Shown: positions 1-7,465 of the stretch, in pieces | How the letters are laid out: each line of letters opens with the position of its first letter | Position numbering within the stretch: position 1 is the stretch's first letter | Source of the DNA: PALSA-660 sp963726435 | GTDB lineage: Bacteria; Actinomycetota; Coriobacteriia; Anaerosomatales; PALSA-660 | Assembly (NCBI GenBank): GCA_963726435.1 | Contig: CAVSCJ010000005.1 | Span: forward strand, 123,195-187,194 | Direction of reading: 5' to 3' | DNA: 64,000 nt | The notes under the pieces: model-generated | Databases searched by the model: none | What the model saw: the letters and a program-made list of their open reading frames with translations, nothing else | What the model was told of the DNA's origin: nothing | Translations under genes and position numbers: made by a program

Positions 1-11
1 GTCCGCGCCTG

Positions 12-1553
12 CTACAAGTCTCGCAGCGTGTCGAGGTAGGTGCGGTATTCGGGGTCGCGCATGAACTCCCGGATGCGGCGCCGGCCCTCGGCCAGGAAGC
101 TCGTGGGCGCGAACTTGTACTGCACGTGCAGCCATGCCCACGACGCCGCGCGCTCCCGAAGAGGCATCCGTGCGAGCTCGGCGAGCTGCGCTTCGCCGAG
201 GCGCCTGAATCGCCCGAGTGCGCCTCGCACCGCGGCCGCGACGATCCGAGGGAGCGAGTAGAAGCGCCGGTACGCGCGTTCCACGTGCCCCTGCATCTGA
301 GCCGCTGTCATGTTCTGGGGACGTATCGCGACGTGCATCCCGTCGAAGAAGCGAAGCCCGTCGAGGGTCTTGAACAAGACCGCCCCCACCGACTCGTGCT
401 CGGCGGTGCGCTTCGTCCCGGGAAGCGGCGTCTCGAACAGGTACTGAAGAGAGCTGACGCAACGTCTCGCGAACTCGCCGTCGTGGCGGATCACTTCTGC
501 AGTGTCCTCGACGAACGCGATGAACATCCCGTGGACGAGCAGGCCCTGTCTCCGCATCGCGCGCAGAGCGCGGGCCGTCCTCGTCGAGTCCGCCTTCTTA
601 TGGATCCGTGCGAGGGCTTCGTCGCTCGCGGATTCCACCCCGACGCACACGACGGTCACCGCGGCAGCGCGCTTCAGCAGCCTGAGGAACTCCTTGTCGA
701 TGCGGCCGTCCCCGGCGAAGACCGAGTCGGCGCGCAGTTGCGTAACCAAGATCCGTGCGAAGCCGTGCTGAGCGACCGCTCTGAGGAAGTCCTTGAACGC
801 GTGCTTGTCGGCCGCCGCGTTGTCGTCGATGAGGAACGCCGTCCCGAACCCCTGGGCCTGGGCCTCGAGGAGTTCGCCCAGCGCTTGTTCATCACTCCGT
901 ACCGTGTAGCGCGGCCAGATCTGGCAGACCTCGCAGAAGTCGCAGCGCTGAGGACAACCCCGCGCCCTCCACACCGCTGCGACGTCGGCCCGGCCGTAGT
1001 CGTGGACGAGCGTGCGGTCCACGCGCGGCAGCGCGTCGAGTTCGGCGCGGGTCAGCTGCTCGGACGGCGGACCCTGCAACGTCGTCGCCCCGGTCCGCCA
1101 CACGAGACCGGGAATGTCGGCGAAACGCTCGTCGCCCCGTCCGCACACGACGGCGAGGAACCGCGGGAGCGTCCGCTCGGCTTCCCCACGCAAGACGAAG
1201 TCCGCGCCGATGTCCAAGCTGCGCTCGGGCGCACACGTGGGCTCGGGGCCGCCGAGCACGATCGTTGCCTGCGGATTTAGGGCGCGAGCGTGTTCGAGCA
1301 GGTCGCGCGTGCGCGGGAGCGTGCATGTGATCGCCGAGAAGCCGACGACGTCACAAGAGGCGACGTAGTCCCAGTCGGTCGAGTCCTTGCCGCTGACGTC
1401 CTCGATGAAGGCGCGCACGTCGTAGCCGGCCTCGCGCACTACGGTAGCCAGTATCGGCGCGCCGCGCCCCATGGCGACGCCCGTGTAGATGTTCAGCCCC
1501 GGCGAGCCGGCCTCTATGATGGCCACCCGGCGCCCGCCTTGCCCGATACCCAT
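12..1553 (-). CDS. Radical SAM protein with B12-binding domain
   Basis: The 513-residue protein has an N-terminal cobalamin-binding-like Rossmann region (about residues 8-140, with GGPEPT near 101). A radical SAM core follows, whose cluster motif CPQRCDFC puts the three cysteines at 200, 204 and 207. This order is typical of B12-dependent radical SAM enzymes (methyltransferases, cyclases), which act on unknown substrates in the cytoplasm. It has no cluster partners on its strand. It is divergent from the flavin oxidoreductase, with a 142-bp gap between their starts. The ATG at 1551-1553 has only a weak upstream purine stretch, so the start is tentative. The substrate cannot be read from the sequence. 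Confidence 0.85.
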   Translation of the reverse strand: MGIGQGGRRVAIIEAGSPGLNIYTGVAMGRGAPILATVVREAGYDVRAFIEDVSGKDSTDWDYVASCDVVGFSAITCTLPRTRDLLEHARALNPQATIVLGGPEPTCAPERSLDIGADFVLRGEAERTLPRFLAVVCGRGDERFADIPGLVWRTGATTLQGPPSEQLTRAELDALPRVDRTLVHDYGRADVAAVWRARGCPQRCDFCEVCQIWPRYTVRSDEQALGELLEAQAQGFGTAFLIDDNAAADKHAFKDFLRAVAQHGFARILVTQLRADSVFAGDGRIDKEFLRLLKRAAAVTVVCVGVESASDEALARIHKKADSTRTARALRAMRRQGLLVHGMFIAFVEDTAEVIRHDGEFARRCVSSLQYLFETPLPGTKRTAEHESVGAVLFKTLDGLRFFDGMHVAIRPQNMTAAQMQGHVERAYRRFYSLPRIVAAAVRGALGRFRRLGEAQLAELARMPLRERAASWAWLHVQYKFAPTSFLAEGRRRIREFMRDPEYRTYLDTLRDL

Positions 1554-1695
1554 GGGTCACCCGTCTCATCGTTGGTCGCACTCTGCGGATAGCGGGAATG
1601 TACCCAACGCTCGAGTCGGCGCGCCCGCTCTTCGACGCGACCCTCCCGAGATGTGCGTGCCCGCGCGCGATCCCATAGACAGGAGGGCTGGCGAG

Positions 1696-2703
1696 GTGCC
1701 CCATCTCCTCGAACCGCTGACGGACTGCAAGCTCGTCCTCAAGAACCGACTCGTGATGCCGCCGATGGCGACGTCGAAGGCCGACCCCGACGGGAGCATG
1801 AGCGGCGCACTGCTCGCGTACTACGACGAGAAGTCGCGCGGCGGCGCCATCGGGCTGATCATCACCGAGCACTGCTACATCACCAGGCAGGGCATGAACC
1901 GGGTCGGGCAACCCTCGATCGCGGATGACGGCACGATCGAAGGGTGGAGGGAGCTGACCTCGATCCTCCACGGCAACGGCTCGAAGGCGGTCATGCAGAT
2001 CAACCACGCGGGGGCCGCCAGCAGCGCCGCGGCCACGGGGCTCGAGGTGGTCGGCCCGTCGAACGTGCCTCTCCCCTTGGGCCGGCCCGAGACACCCCGA
2101 GGACTCACGCACCGTGAGATCGACATCTTGGTCGGGCAGTTCGCCGCAGCGGCACGCCGAGTGAAGGAGGCCGGGTTCGACGGCGTGGAGATCCACGGCG
2201 CCCACGGATACTTGCTGAACCAGTTCTTCTCGCCGCTGACCAACAAGCGGACCGACGAATACGGAGGCGTCGTGTTCGGCAGGATCCGCCTGCATCTGGA
2301 TGTGATCGCTGCAGTGCGCGAGGCGGTCGGTGAGGAGTTCCCCGTCCTGTTGCGACTCGGCGCCCGCGACTACATGGAGGGCGGCACCCGCATCGAGGAC
2401 AGCACGATCGCGGCGGTCGAGTTCGAACGGGCCGGGGTCGATATCCTGGACGTCACCGGCGGCCTGACGGGCTACATCAGGCCGGGACACGACGAGCCGG
2501 GGTACTTCGCCGAGTTGTCCGAGGCCATCAAGGGCGTGGTGTCGATCCCGGTGATCCTCACCGGAGGCGTCACGGAACCGCAACACGCCGAGAGGCTCCT
2601 TGCCGAGGGCAAGGCCGACCTCATCGGCGTCGGCAGGGCGATCCTGGGCGATTCCTCGTGGGCCCAGCGGGCCGTCAGCTCACTCCAAGGGGGACCGGGC
2701 TAG
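1696..2703 (+). CDS. NADH:flavin oxidoreductase, old yellow enzyme family
   Basis: This 335-residue FMN TIM barrel belongs to the old yellow enzyme family, which reduces activated alkenes or enoates with NAD(P)H. Visible family features are the N-terminal LKNRLVMPPMAT strand, QINHAG, the substrate-binding pair in EIHGAHGYLLNQF, LRLGARD and the C-terminal phosphate-binding GVGRAIL. The frame opens further upstream at 1489. I chose the GTG at 1696 because AGGAGG lies at 1681-1686, nine bases before it, and the family homology begins there. The protein lacks the extra Fe-S and FAD domains of 2,4-dienoyl-CoA reductases, so it is a short single-domain form. Its stop overlaps the stop of the convergent small gene. 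Confidence 0.9.
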   Translation: MPHLLEPLTDCKLVLKNRLVMPPMATSKADPDGSMSGALLAYYDEKSRGGAIGLIITEHCYITRQGMNRVGQPSIADDGTIEGWRELTSILHGNGSKAVMQINHAGAASSAAATGLEVVGPSNVPLPLGRPETPRGLTHREIDILVGQFAAAARRVKEAGFDGVEIHGAHGYLLNQFFSPLTNKRTDEYGGVVFGRIRLHLDVIAAVREAVGEEFPVLLRLGARDYMEGGTRIEDSTIAAVEFERAGVDILDVTGGLTGYIRPGHDEPGYFAELSEAIKGVVSIPVILTGGVTEPQHAERLLAEGKADLIGVGRAILGDSSWAQRAVSSLQGGPG

Positions 2704-2990
2704 GCGCCCGATCTCGCGAGCGGGCCGATACCGGCGAACACGTGCAGGGCCCGATCGCCCTCGATCGTCGGCGGCCCGCAGACTTCCACCGGACCGGACC
2801 TGCCGTCGGCGATCTCGATCCGCATCTGCTCGGCGGGCTCGATGATCAGACCGAGCGGAAGCGCGGCGTGAGCGTGCCACCCCGCACCGTCCGGCGAGCC
2901 TCCGGGAGCGTCGGTGAAGTCCAACAGGACGGTGACACCGGACACAACGACCGTCTCGCCGTCGAAGATCGTGGCTTCGACCTCTTCCAT
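2700..2990 (-). CDS. Hypothetical protein, 96 aa
   Basis: This small soluble protein starts MEEVEATIFDGETVVV. It is acidic, with alternating beta-strand-like hydrophobic stretches and no signal peptide, cysteine motif or membrane segment. I do not recognise the family. The ATG at 2988-2990 follows a GGAAGG-type site. The longer open frame to 3116 has no ribosome-binding site and a low-complexity N-terminus, so it was not used. The gene ends tail-to-tail with the flavin oxidoreductase, sharing two bases. Confidence 0.55.
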   Translation of the reverse strand: MEEVEATIFDGETVVVSGVTVLLDFTDAPGGSPDGAGWHAHAALPLGLIIEPAEQMRIEIADGRSGPVEVCGPPTIEGDRALHVFAGIGPLARSGA

Positions 2991-3217
2991 CAGCGGATCC
3001 CTTCCTTCCCAGGCAGGTCGACGTATATGTGAGTACGTACCCGGGAGGGAGGCGCCGGACCCCACGGGCCGAGTGCCGACGCTACAGAAGGGGAAGAGGA
3101 GGCCCCGATCCGGCATGAGGAGGTCCTCATCCCTGGGGGAATGCTGAATGTTTGCCGAACGGCACTCCGGCTCGGCCGCGGCACGGGGCTTGCTCGGCCT
3201 CCCACCGTGAAGACCCA

Positions 3218-3922
3218 GTGAAAGTCCATCGCATCCAGGGCATCGCGTTCTCCAGCTACCTCATCGAGACACCCGCAGCGCTCTTCCTAGTCGACAGCGG
3301 CTTCCGCTGGTTCGAGAGTCTCATCACGCGCAAGGTGCGCTCGATCGGGCGCAGCCTCGGCGACCTCAGGCTCGCCGTCCTCACGCACCCGCACCTCGAC
3401 CACGTCGGCTCGATCCCGGCGCTCCTGAAGCGGGCGGACTTCGAGATCGCGGCGCACCCCGCATCTTGCGAAGTGCTCTCGACCGGCGGCCGCGACTTCT
3501 CCCCCCCGACCAGGAACTGGACCCGCGCGGTCGGATGGCTGGCCACGAACGCGATGCCGCTGCTTCATCTGCCCGCCATCGCGCCGACGTTCGCGCTGAA
3601 CGACGGCCGGCGTCTTGACGACTTCGGCCTTGCCGGCGCTCTCCACTTCACGCCCGGGCACAGCAAGTGGTGCATCTCGCTGCTGCTGGACGACGGGACG
3701 GCGTTCGCGGGCGACCTTCTGATAGGGCCCGGCCACATGACCCGCGACGTGGCGCCCCCTGCGATGGCGGCGGACCCGGAAGGGGCGTTCCGCAGCATCC
3801 GGAAGCTGCTCGACGCCGGCGCCACGCGGTTCATGCCGGCCCACGGGCGGGCATTCCGCGCGGGCGACGTGAGGGAGATGCTCGCCGATCTCGACACGGG
3901 TGGATCGGGGCCGGTGACCTAG
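3218..3922 (+). CDS. MBL-fold metallohydrolase
   Basis: This metallo-beta-lactamase-fold hydrolase has about 234 residues. The metal motif THPHLDHVGS, then GHSKW, the bridging aspartate in FAGDLL and the late AHGRAF histidine give the usual dinuclear metal ligands in order. Members hydrolyse thioesters, lactones or phosphoesters, and the substrate here is unknown. I set the start at GTG 3218 because the fold begins at VKVHRIQGIAFSSYLIE. The frame also extends to 3152, where the extra 22 residues look non-coding. It stands alone, convergent with a small unknown gene. Confidence 0.82.
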   Translation: MKVHRIQGIAFSSYLIETPAALFLVDSGFRWFESLITRKVRSIGRSLGDLRLAVLTHPHLDHVGSIPALLKRADFEIAAHPASCEVLSTGGRDFSPPTRNWTRAVGWLATNAMPLLHLPAIAPTFALNDGRRLDDFGLAGALHFTPGHSKWCISLLLDDGTAFAGDLLIGPGHMTRDVAPPAMAADPEGAFRSIRKLLDAGATRFMPAHGRAFRAGDVREMLADLDTGGSGPVT

Positions 3923-3942
3923 CTCGACTCCGGGGTCGCTGC

Positions 3943-4158
3943 CTAGTGCCGGGTCTCGTCCCACTCCTTCACGGCCATTCCCACGTCCCACCAGTAGGTC
4001 TTCTTCTCGGCGGCCTTGCGCGCCTTCGGCGACAGGCTCACTTTGACCATCTCGCTGACCTTCTCCGCCGCGGCAAGCCGGGCGAGGACGCGGTCCAAGG
4101 CGGCCTCGGCCGCAGTGTCGGCGATGCAGGACGACTTCAGGATCTCCTCGTCGGTCAT
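3943..4158 (-). CDS. Hypothetical protein, 71 aa
   Basis: This 71-residue charged protein, MTDEEILKSSCIADTAAEAA at its start, is predicted largely helical (alanine, lysine and glutamate rich) and ends in a tryptophan-rich tail (KTYWWDVGMAVKEWDETRH). The ATG at 4156-4158 begins the part with coding character. The open frame continues upstream to 4332 only through arginine/proline-rich sequence. The family is not recognised. A single cysteine and no membrane segment are visible. Confidence 0.5.
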   Translation of the reverse strand: MTDEEILKSSCIADTAAEAALDRVLARLAAAEKVSEMVKVSLSPKARKAAEKKTYWWDVGMAVKEWDETRH

Positions 4159-4397
4159 CGGATCCGCTCCATCCGTCGTGTCCGGAATCCTACGAGCCCC
4201 TGACGACAAGTAGATTACCCGCACGCGCCGCGAGTAGCAGGCCGGAAGGTGCCCGTCAGCCTGCGGCATGCCTCCTGCGCGCGGCGGGCCGGCGCGACGA
4301 GAGCGACCACGAGCCGCTGGCCTCATCGCCACTACGAGCGGCGCGCCCGGCCAGGCGGGGAATAGTCGATAGGAGCAAGAGCGCGAAGGGACCTGCC

Positions 4398-5369
4398 GTG
4401 GGTTGTGTCGAGACAGAAGAGACTTTCGATTCGCGGATCTCGGAACTGGACGAGTCGTCTCGGCGCGGGTTGGATCTGCGCGCCCTGACCGTCAGCGTGA
4501 CGCTACGATGCAACCAGGTGTGCTCGCACTGCCATGTGAGCGCCTCGCCTTCACGAGGCGAGATGATGGGCGCGGACACGATGGCGCGAGTCGTTGAAGT
4601 CGCGTCGGACCTCGGTCCCGAGGTCGTCGACATCACCGGTGGGGCGCCCGAGCTCAATCCCCTCCTGCCCGACCTCCTCCGCGCGCTTCGCGCGCACGGA
4701 CACCGCGTGCAGCTCCGCACGAACCTGACGGTACTCGCGGACCCCGAACATGCAGCGCTGGCTGGCCTCTACGCTTCTTCCGGGATCGAGCTGCTCGCGT
4801 CGCTGCCGTGCTACACCGTCCGCAACGTCGACCTGGGCCGTGGCCCGGGAGTGCACGACCTGAGCGTGCGGATGCTGCTCGCGCTCAACGCGCTGGGGTA
4901 CGGCACGGATGGCGGACCCCGGCTCGACCTCATCTACAACACCGTCGGTACGACCCTCCCCGAGCCGCAGGCCATGCTGGAGGAGCTGTTCCGCGAAGAG
5001 CTGGCCGCGAGGTTCGGCATCGTCTTCACCCACCTGCTCACGATGACGAACATGCCGGTAGGGCGCTTCCGCGACCGTCTGATCGCTGAGGGAGGATACG
5101 ATCGCTACCTTCGCGCACTGCGAGAGGCCTTCAATCCGGAGGTCGTCCCCTTCCTGCAGTGCAGGCACCAGGTCGAGGTCGGATGGGACGGGCGGCTCTA
5201 CGACTGCGACTTCAACCTCGGGCGGGGGATACCCGTGTCGCACGATGCGCCCCCGACGGTGTGGGAGTTCGACGCCGAGGCCCTGGCGACGCGGCGGGTG
5301 GTCCACTCCGTCCACTGCTTCGGCTGCACGGCGGGCGCGGGATCGAGTTGAAACGGCGCGCTGACATGA
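4398..5369 (+). CDS. arsS: ArsS-like radical SAM protein, probable selenoprotein
   Basis: ArsS makes the adenosylated arsenical precursor of arsenosugars from methylated arsenic. The radical SAM cysteines are C38, C42 and C45 (LRCNQVCSHCH). The C-terminal domain carries the family's YDCDFN and CFGCTAGAGSS motifs. The frame reaches TGA at 5349-5351 straight after AGAGSS, which is where many family members have a Cys and some have selenocysteine. Reading through adds U-N-G-A-L-T before a second TGA at 5367-5369, restoring the normal GSS(C/U)xGALT ending and giving 323 residues. A SECIS-like hairpin follows the UGA. The GTG start at 4398 is preceded by GAAGGGA. It is convergent with arsM. That the UGA is recoded is an inference. 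Family identity is firm. Confidence 0.88.
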
Positions 5370-5386
5370 CCGGTCCGGTCAGCCGC
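5349..5386 (+). promoter_or_regulatory. Candidate SECIS element of arsS
   Basis: Downstream of the in-frame UGA the sequence folds as TGACC (5367-5371), loop GGTCC (5372-5376), GGTCA (5377-5381). A lower GCG/CGC pairing (5358-5360 with 5384-5386) is possible. The GGU in the loop lies 21-23 nt after the UGA. The E. coli fdhF SECIS also has a GGUC apical loop at about that distance. The hairpin overlaps the second stop codon and could double as a transcription terminator. Confidence 0.6.
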
Positions 5387-5394
5387 ACCTGCCG

Positions 5395-6123
5395 CTACGA
5401 GGGCTTCGCCGCCAGGAACGACGCCCAGTAGGTGTAGTCGTTCCGGGGGTTGGGGCGCTCGTCGAGTTGCTCCGCGACGAACCCCACCGACTCGAGCATC
5501 GCCTTCAACTCCGCCGCCGGCAGAGCGCCCGAGATTCAAAGCGACCAGCTGTCCGGGTCAGCCGACACCTCGGCCGCCTTCTCGGGCTTCAGGACGGCGT
5601 CGCACAGTGCGAGCCGCCCGCCGGCGCGGAGCACGCGGTGAGCCTCGGCGAGGAGTTCCGGCTTCCTCGGCGACAGGTTGAGGCAACCGTTCGACTGGAC
5701 CGCGTCGAACGCGCCGTCGTCGAAGGGCAGGCGCTCCGAGGCGTCAGCCAGCAGGAAGGTCACCGGCGCGGAAGGCGCCATCGCCGCCGCCTCGCGTGCC
5801 CGCCCGATCATCTCGGGAGTGATGTCCACGCCCACGACTTCACCCTCCGGTCCCACGGCAGCCGCCGCCACCAGAGCGTCGAGGCCGCCGCCGCAGCCGA
5901 TGTCCAGTACTCGCTCGCCCGCGGTGAGCCGCGCGAAGGAGGCCGGGTTCCCGACCCCCACGAACGACTCGAGCGAAACCACCGGGATGCCGTCGAGAGT
6001 ATCGCCGTACCCCAGGTACTCCGCGCAGCGGTTGCCGGTCCACACGCCGAAACCAGCGTCGATGCCGAGCGCCACCCGGGAGAAGCGCTTGAGGACCGAA
6101 TCGGTTATCTCGTCCGCCTGCAT
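5395..6123 (-). CDS. arsM: ArsM-like arsenite methyltransferase, probable selenoprotein
   Basis: This SAM-dependent methyltransferase (motif I VLDIGCGGGLDALVAA) is of the UbiE/ArsM type. It methylates arsenite as the first step towards arsenosugars. The frame hits TGA at 5536-5538 after residue 195 (DPDSWSL). It then continues without any shift as ISGALPAAELKAMLE through to WASFLAAKPS and a TAG at 5395-5397. In ArsM proteins this position carries a conserved arsenic-binding Cys in a C-x-x-G-A context, so UGA most simply encodes Sec196, giving 242 residues. A strong hairpin follows the UGA. The ATG at 6123 has an AAGGGGAG site. The gene lies 10 nt after the glycosyltransferase in the same operon. 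The alternative is a nonsense mutation or a sequencing substitution. Confidence 0.85.
5509..5538 (-). promoter_or_regulatory. Candidate SECIS element of arsM
   Basis: On the minus strand the UGA at 5538-5536 is followed, after 10 nt, by arm CTCTGCC (5525-5519), loop GGC (5518-5516) and arm GGCGGAG (5515-5509). All seven pairs form, with one G-U. The loop starts with G at about 18 nt from the UGA, within the range accepted for bacterial SECIS elements. The loop is short and lacks the GU of the enterobacterial type, so support is moderate. Confidence 0.5.
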
Positions 6124-6133
6124 GGTCTCCCCT

Positions 6134-7465
6134 TCACCGTGGATGCCGCCAGCCGTCGAGGACCGCCGGGTCGATGCCGAACCGATACCCCGCGATGATC
6201 GCGAGGTACGCCGCGGACGCACGCACGACGCCTCCTTCGTTCCAGCGGCGGCTCGAAGTGAGCGCGCGCTGGGGCAGGATCCGCACGGAACCGAGCCGCA
6301 TGATCCTGCGCGAGAGCTCCCAGTCTTCCATCACCGGCTGCGTGGGGTAGCCGCCCAGGTCCTCGAAGGTGCGCTTGGTCATGAAGAGCGCCTGGTCGCC
6401 GTAGGGGACTCGGAAGACGGCCATCCTCATCCGGCCGGCGAGGGTGAAGAGGCGGGCCAGCGGCGTGTCGTACGTCCCCCAGCTGAAGGCACCCCCGCTG
6501 GTCCCTTCGGCGGACAGCGCTCGGCACACCAGTGCGGCCGACTTGGCGGGCAGCGTGGTATCGGCGTGCAGGAACACGAGCGCATCGCAAGTCGCCGCCC
6601 TCGCCCCCGCGTTCATCTGCCCGGCACGGCCCCGCGGGGCGTCGATCACTCGGGCGCCGGCGCTCCTGGCTGCGTGCGGCGTGCCATCCTGGCTTCCTCC
6701 GTCGACCACTATCACCTCGCGAGCGCCTCCGCTGAACGCGCTGCTCACGGCGGCGCCCACGCGATCCGCCTCATCGAGCGCGGGGATGACCACCGAGACC
6801 GAGGCAGGGGGAGTCCGCTCAAGACGGCGCTCCGCCTCCCATAGGGGGAGGTCCTCCGGGCGGTCCACGTCGGCCAAGCGGTCGGCGAAGCCGACGGTCA
6901 GACCAGCCTGCCCGGCACGGCGCAGAGTGTCGCGGAAGACCGTGTCCGCACCCCACTCGATCCCCTCGAACAGTACCGGGAGTCCTCGATGCGCAGCGCG
7001 CGCGCTGACGCCGAGAAGCCAGTAGCCGCCGTCCTCGGCGGGACCGATCACCACGTCGTGCGTCGCGAGTTGTCGCAGCGCCGCGCGCACGTGTGTCGCG
7101 CGCGCGGCCGGGCAGTCCGAGCCCACCACGACCGCCGAAGGAGCGCCGGACCGGAAGGAAGACGACATCGCCGAGCGCAGCCGGTCGCCCAGGTCGCCCT
7201 CCGGCTGCGGCGCGAAACGCGGCCAGTCGCCCAGCCACGCCGCGACTTCGCCGGGCGACCCGCCATCGACGTGAACCTCGATATCAGCGTCGCCGGAGGC
7301 CTGCAGCGGCCTCATCCGCGAGACGCAGTGGGCCGCGAGCTCGCGGTGCAGCGCCGCCGCGCCCTCCGCGCCCAGCCGCGGGATCAGGCGGCTCTTCACC
7401 TCGCCGGACCTGGGGAACCGGGCCACGACAGCGACGACGGGCCGCTTGCGGGATGCCGCCGTCAC
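6134..7465 (-). CDS. Two-domain arsenosugar-type glycosyltransferase fusion
   Basis: This 443-residue protein joins two nucleotide-sugar transferase domains. Residues about 8-215 match the TIGR04282-like family (RFPRSGEVKSRL, VVGSDCPA, GPAEDGGYWLLG). Residues about 220-440 match the TIGR04283-like GT2 family (VSVVIPALDEADRV, VDGGSQDGT, GQMNAGA, FLHADT, YGDQALFM, MEDWELSRR). Both families are named for arsenosugar biosynthesis and are usually separate genes, so this fusion supports consecutive action in one pathway. Its start overlaps the reductase stop by 4 nt, and arsM follows after 10 nt. It is cytoplasmic or peripheral, with no membrane span. Confidence 0.85.
   Translation of the reverse strand: MTAASRKRPVVAVVARFPRSGEVKSRLIPRLGAEGAAALHRELAAHCVSRMRPLQASGDADIEVHVDGGSPGEVAAWLGDWPRFAPQPEGDLGDRLRSAMSSSFRSGAPSAVVVGSDCPAARATHVRAALRQLATHDVVIGPAEDGGYWLLGVSARAAHRGLPVLFEGIEWGADTVFRDTLRRAGQAGLTVGFADRLADVDRPEDLPLWEAERRLERTPPASVSVVIPALDEADRVGAAVSSAFSGGAREVIVVDGGSQDGTPHAARSAGARVIDAPRGRAGQMNAGARAATCDALVFLHADTTLPAKSAALVCRALSAEGTSGGAFSWGTYDTPLARLFTLAGRMRMAVFRVPYGDQALFMTKRTFEDLGGYPTQPVMEDWELSRRIMRLGSVRILPQRALTSSRRWNEGGVVRASAAYLAIIAGYRFGIDPAVLDGWRHPR

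Noticed and set aside
126..1280. Long plus-strand open frame (384 codons) over the radical SAM gene
   Set aside because: High-GC antisense shadow with arginine/alanine-rich, motif-free translation. The opposite strand has clear radical SAM motifs.
4398..6123. UGA read as a general sense codon (alternative genetic code)
   Set aside because: Several other genes in the window end in TGA at the expected family length, so UGA is a normal stop here.
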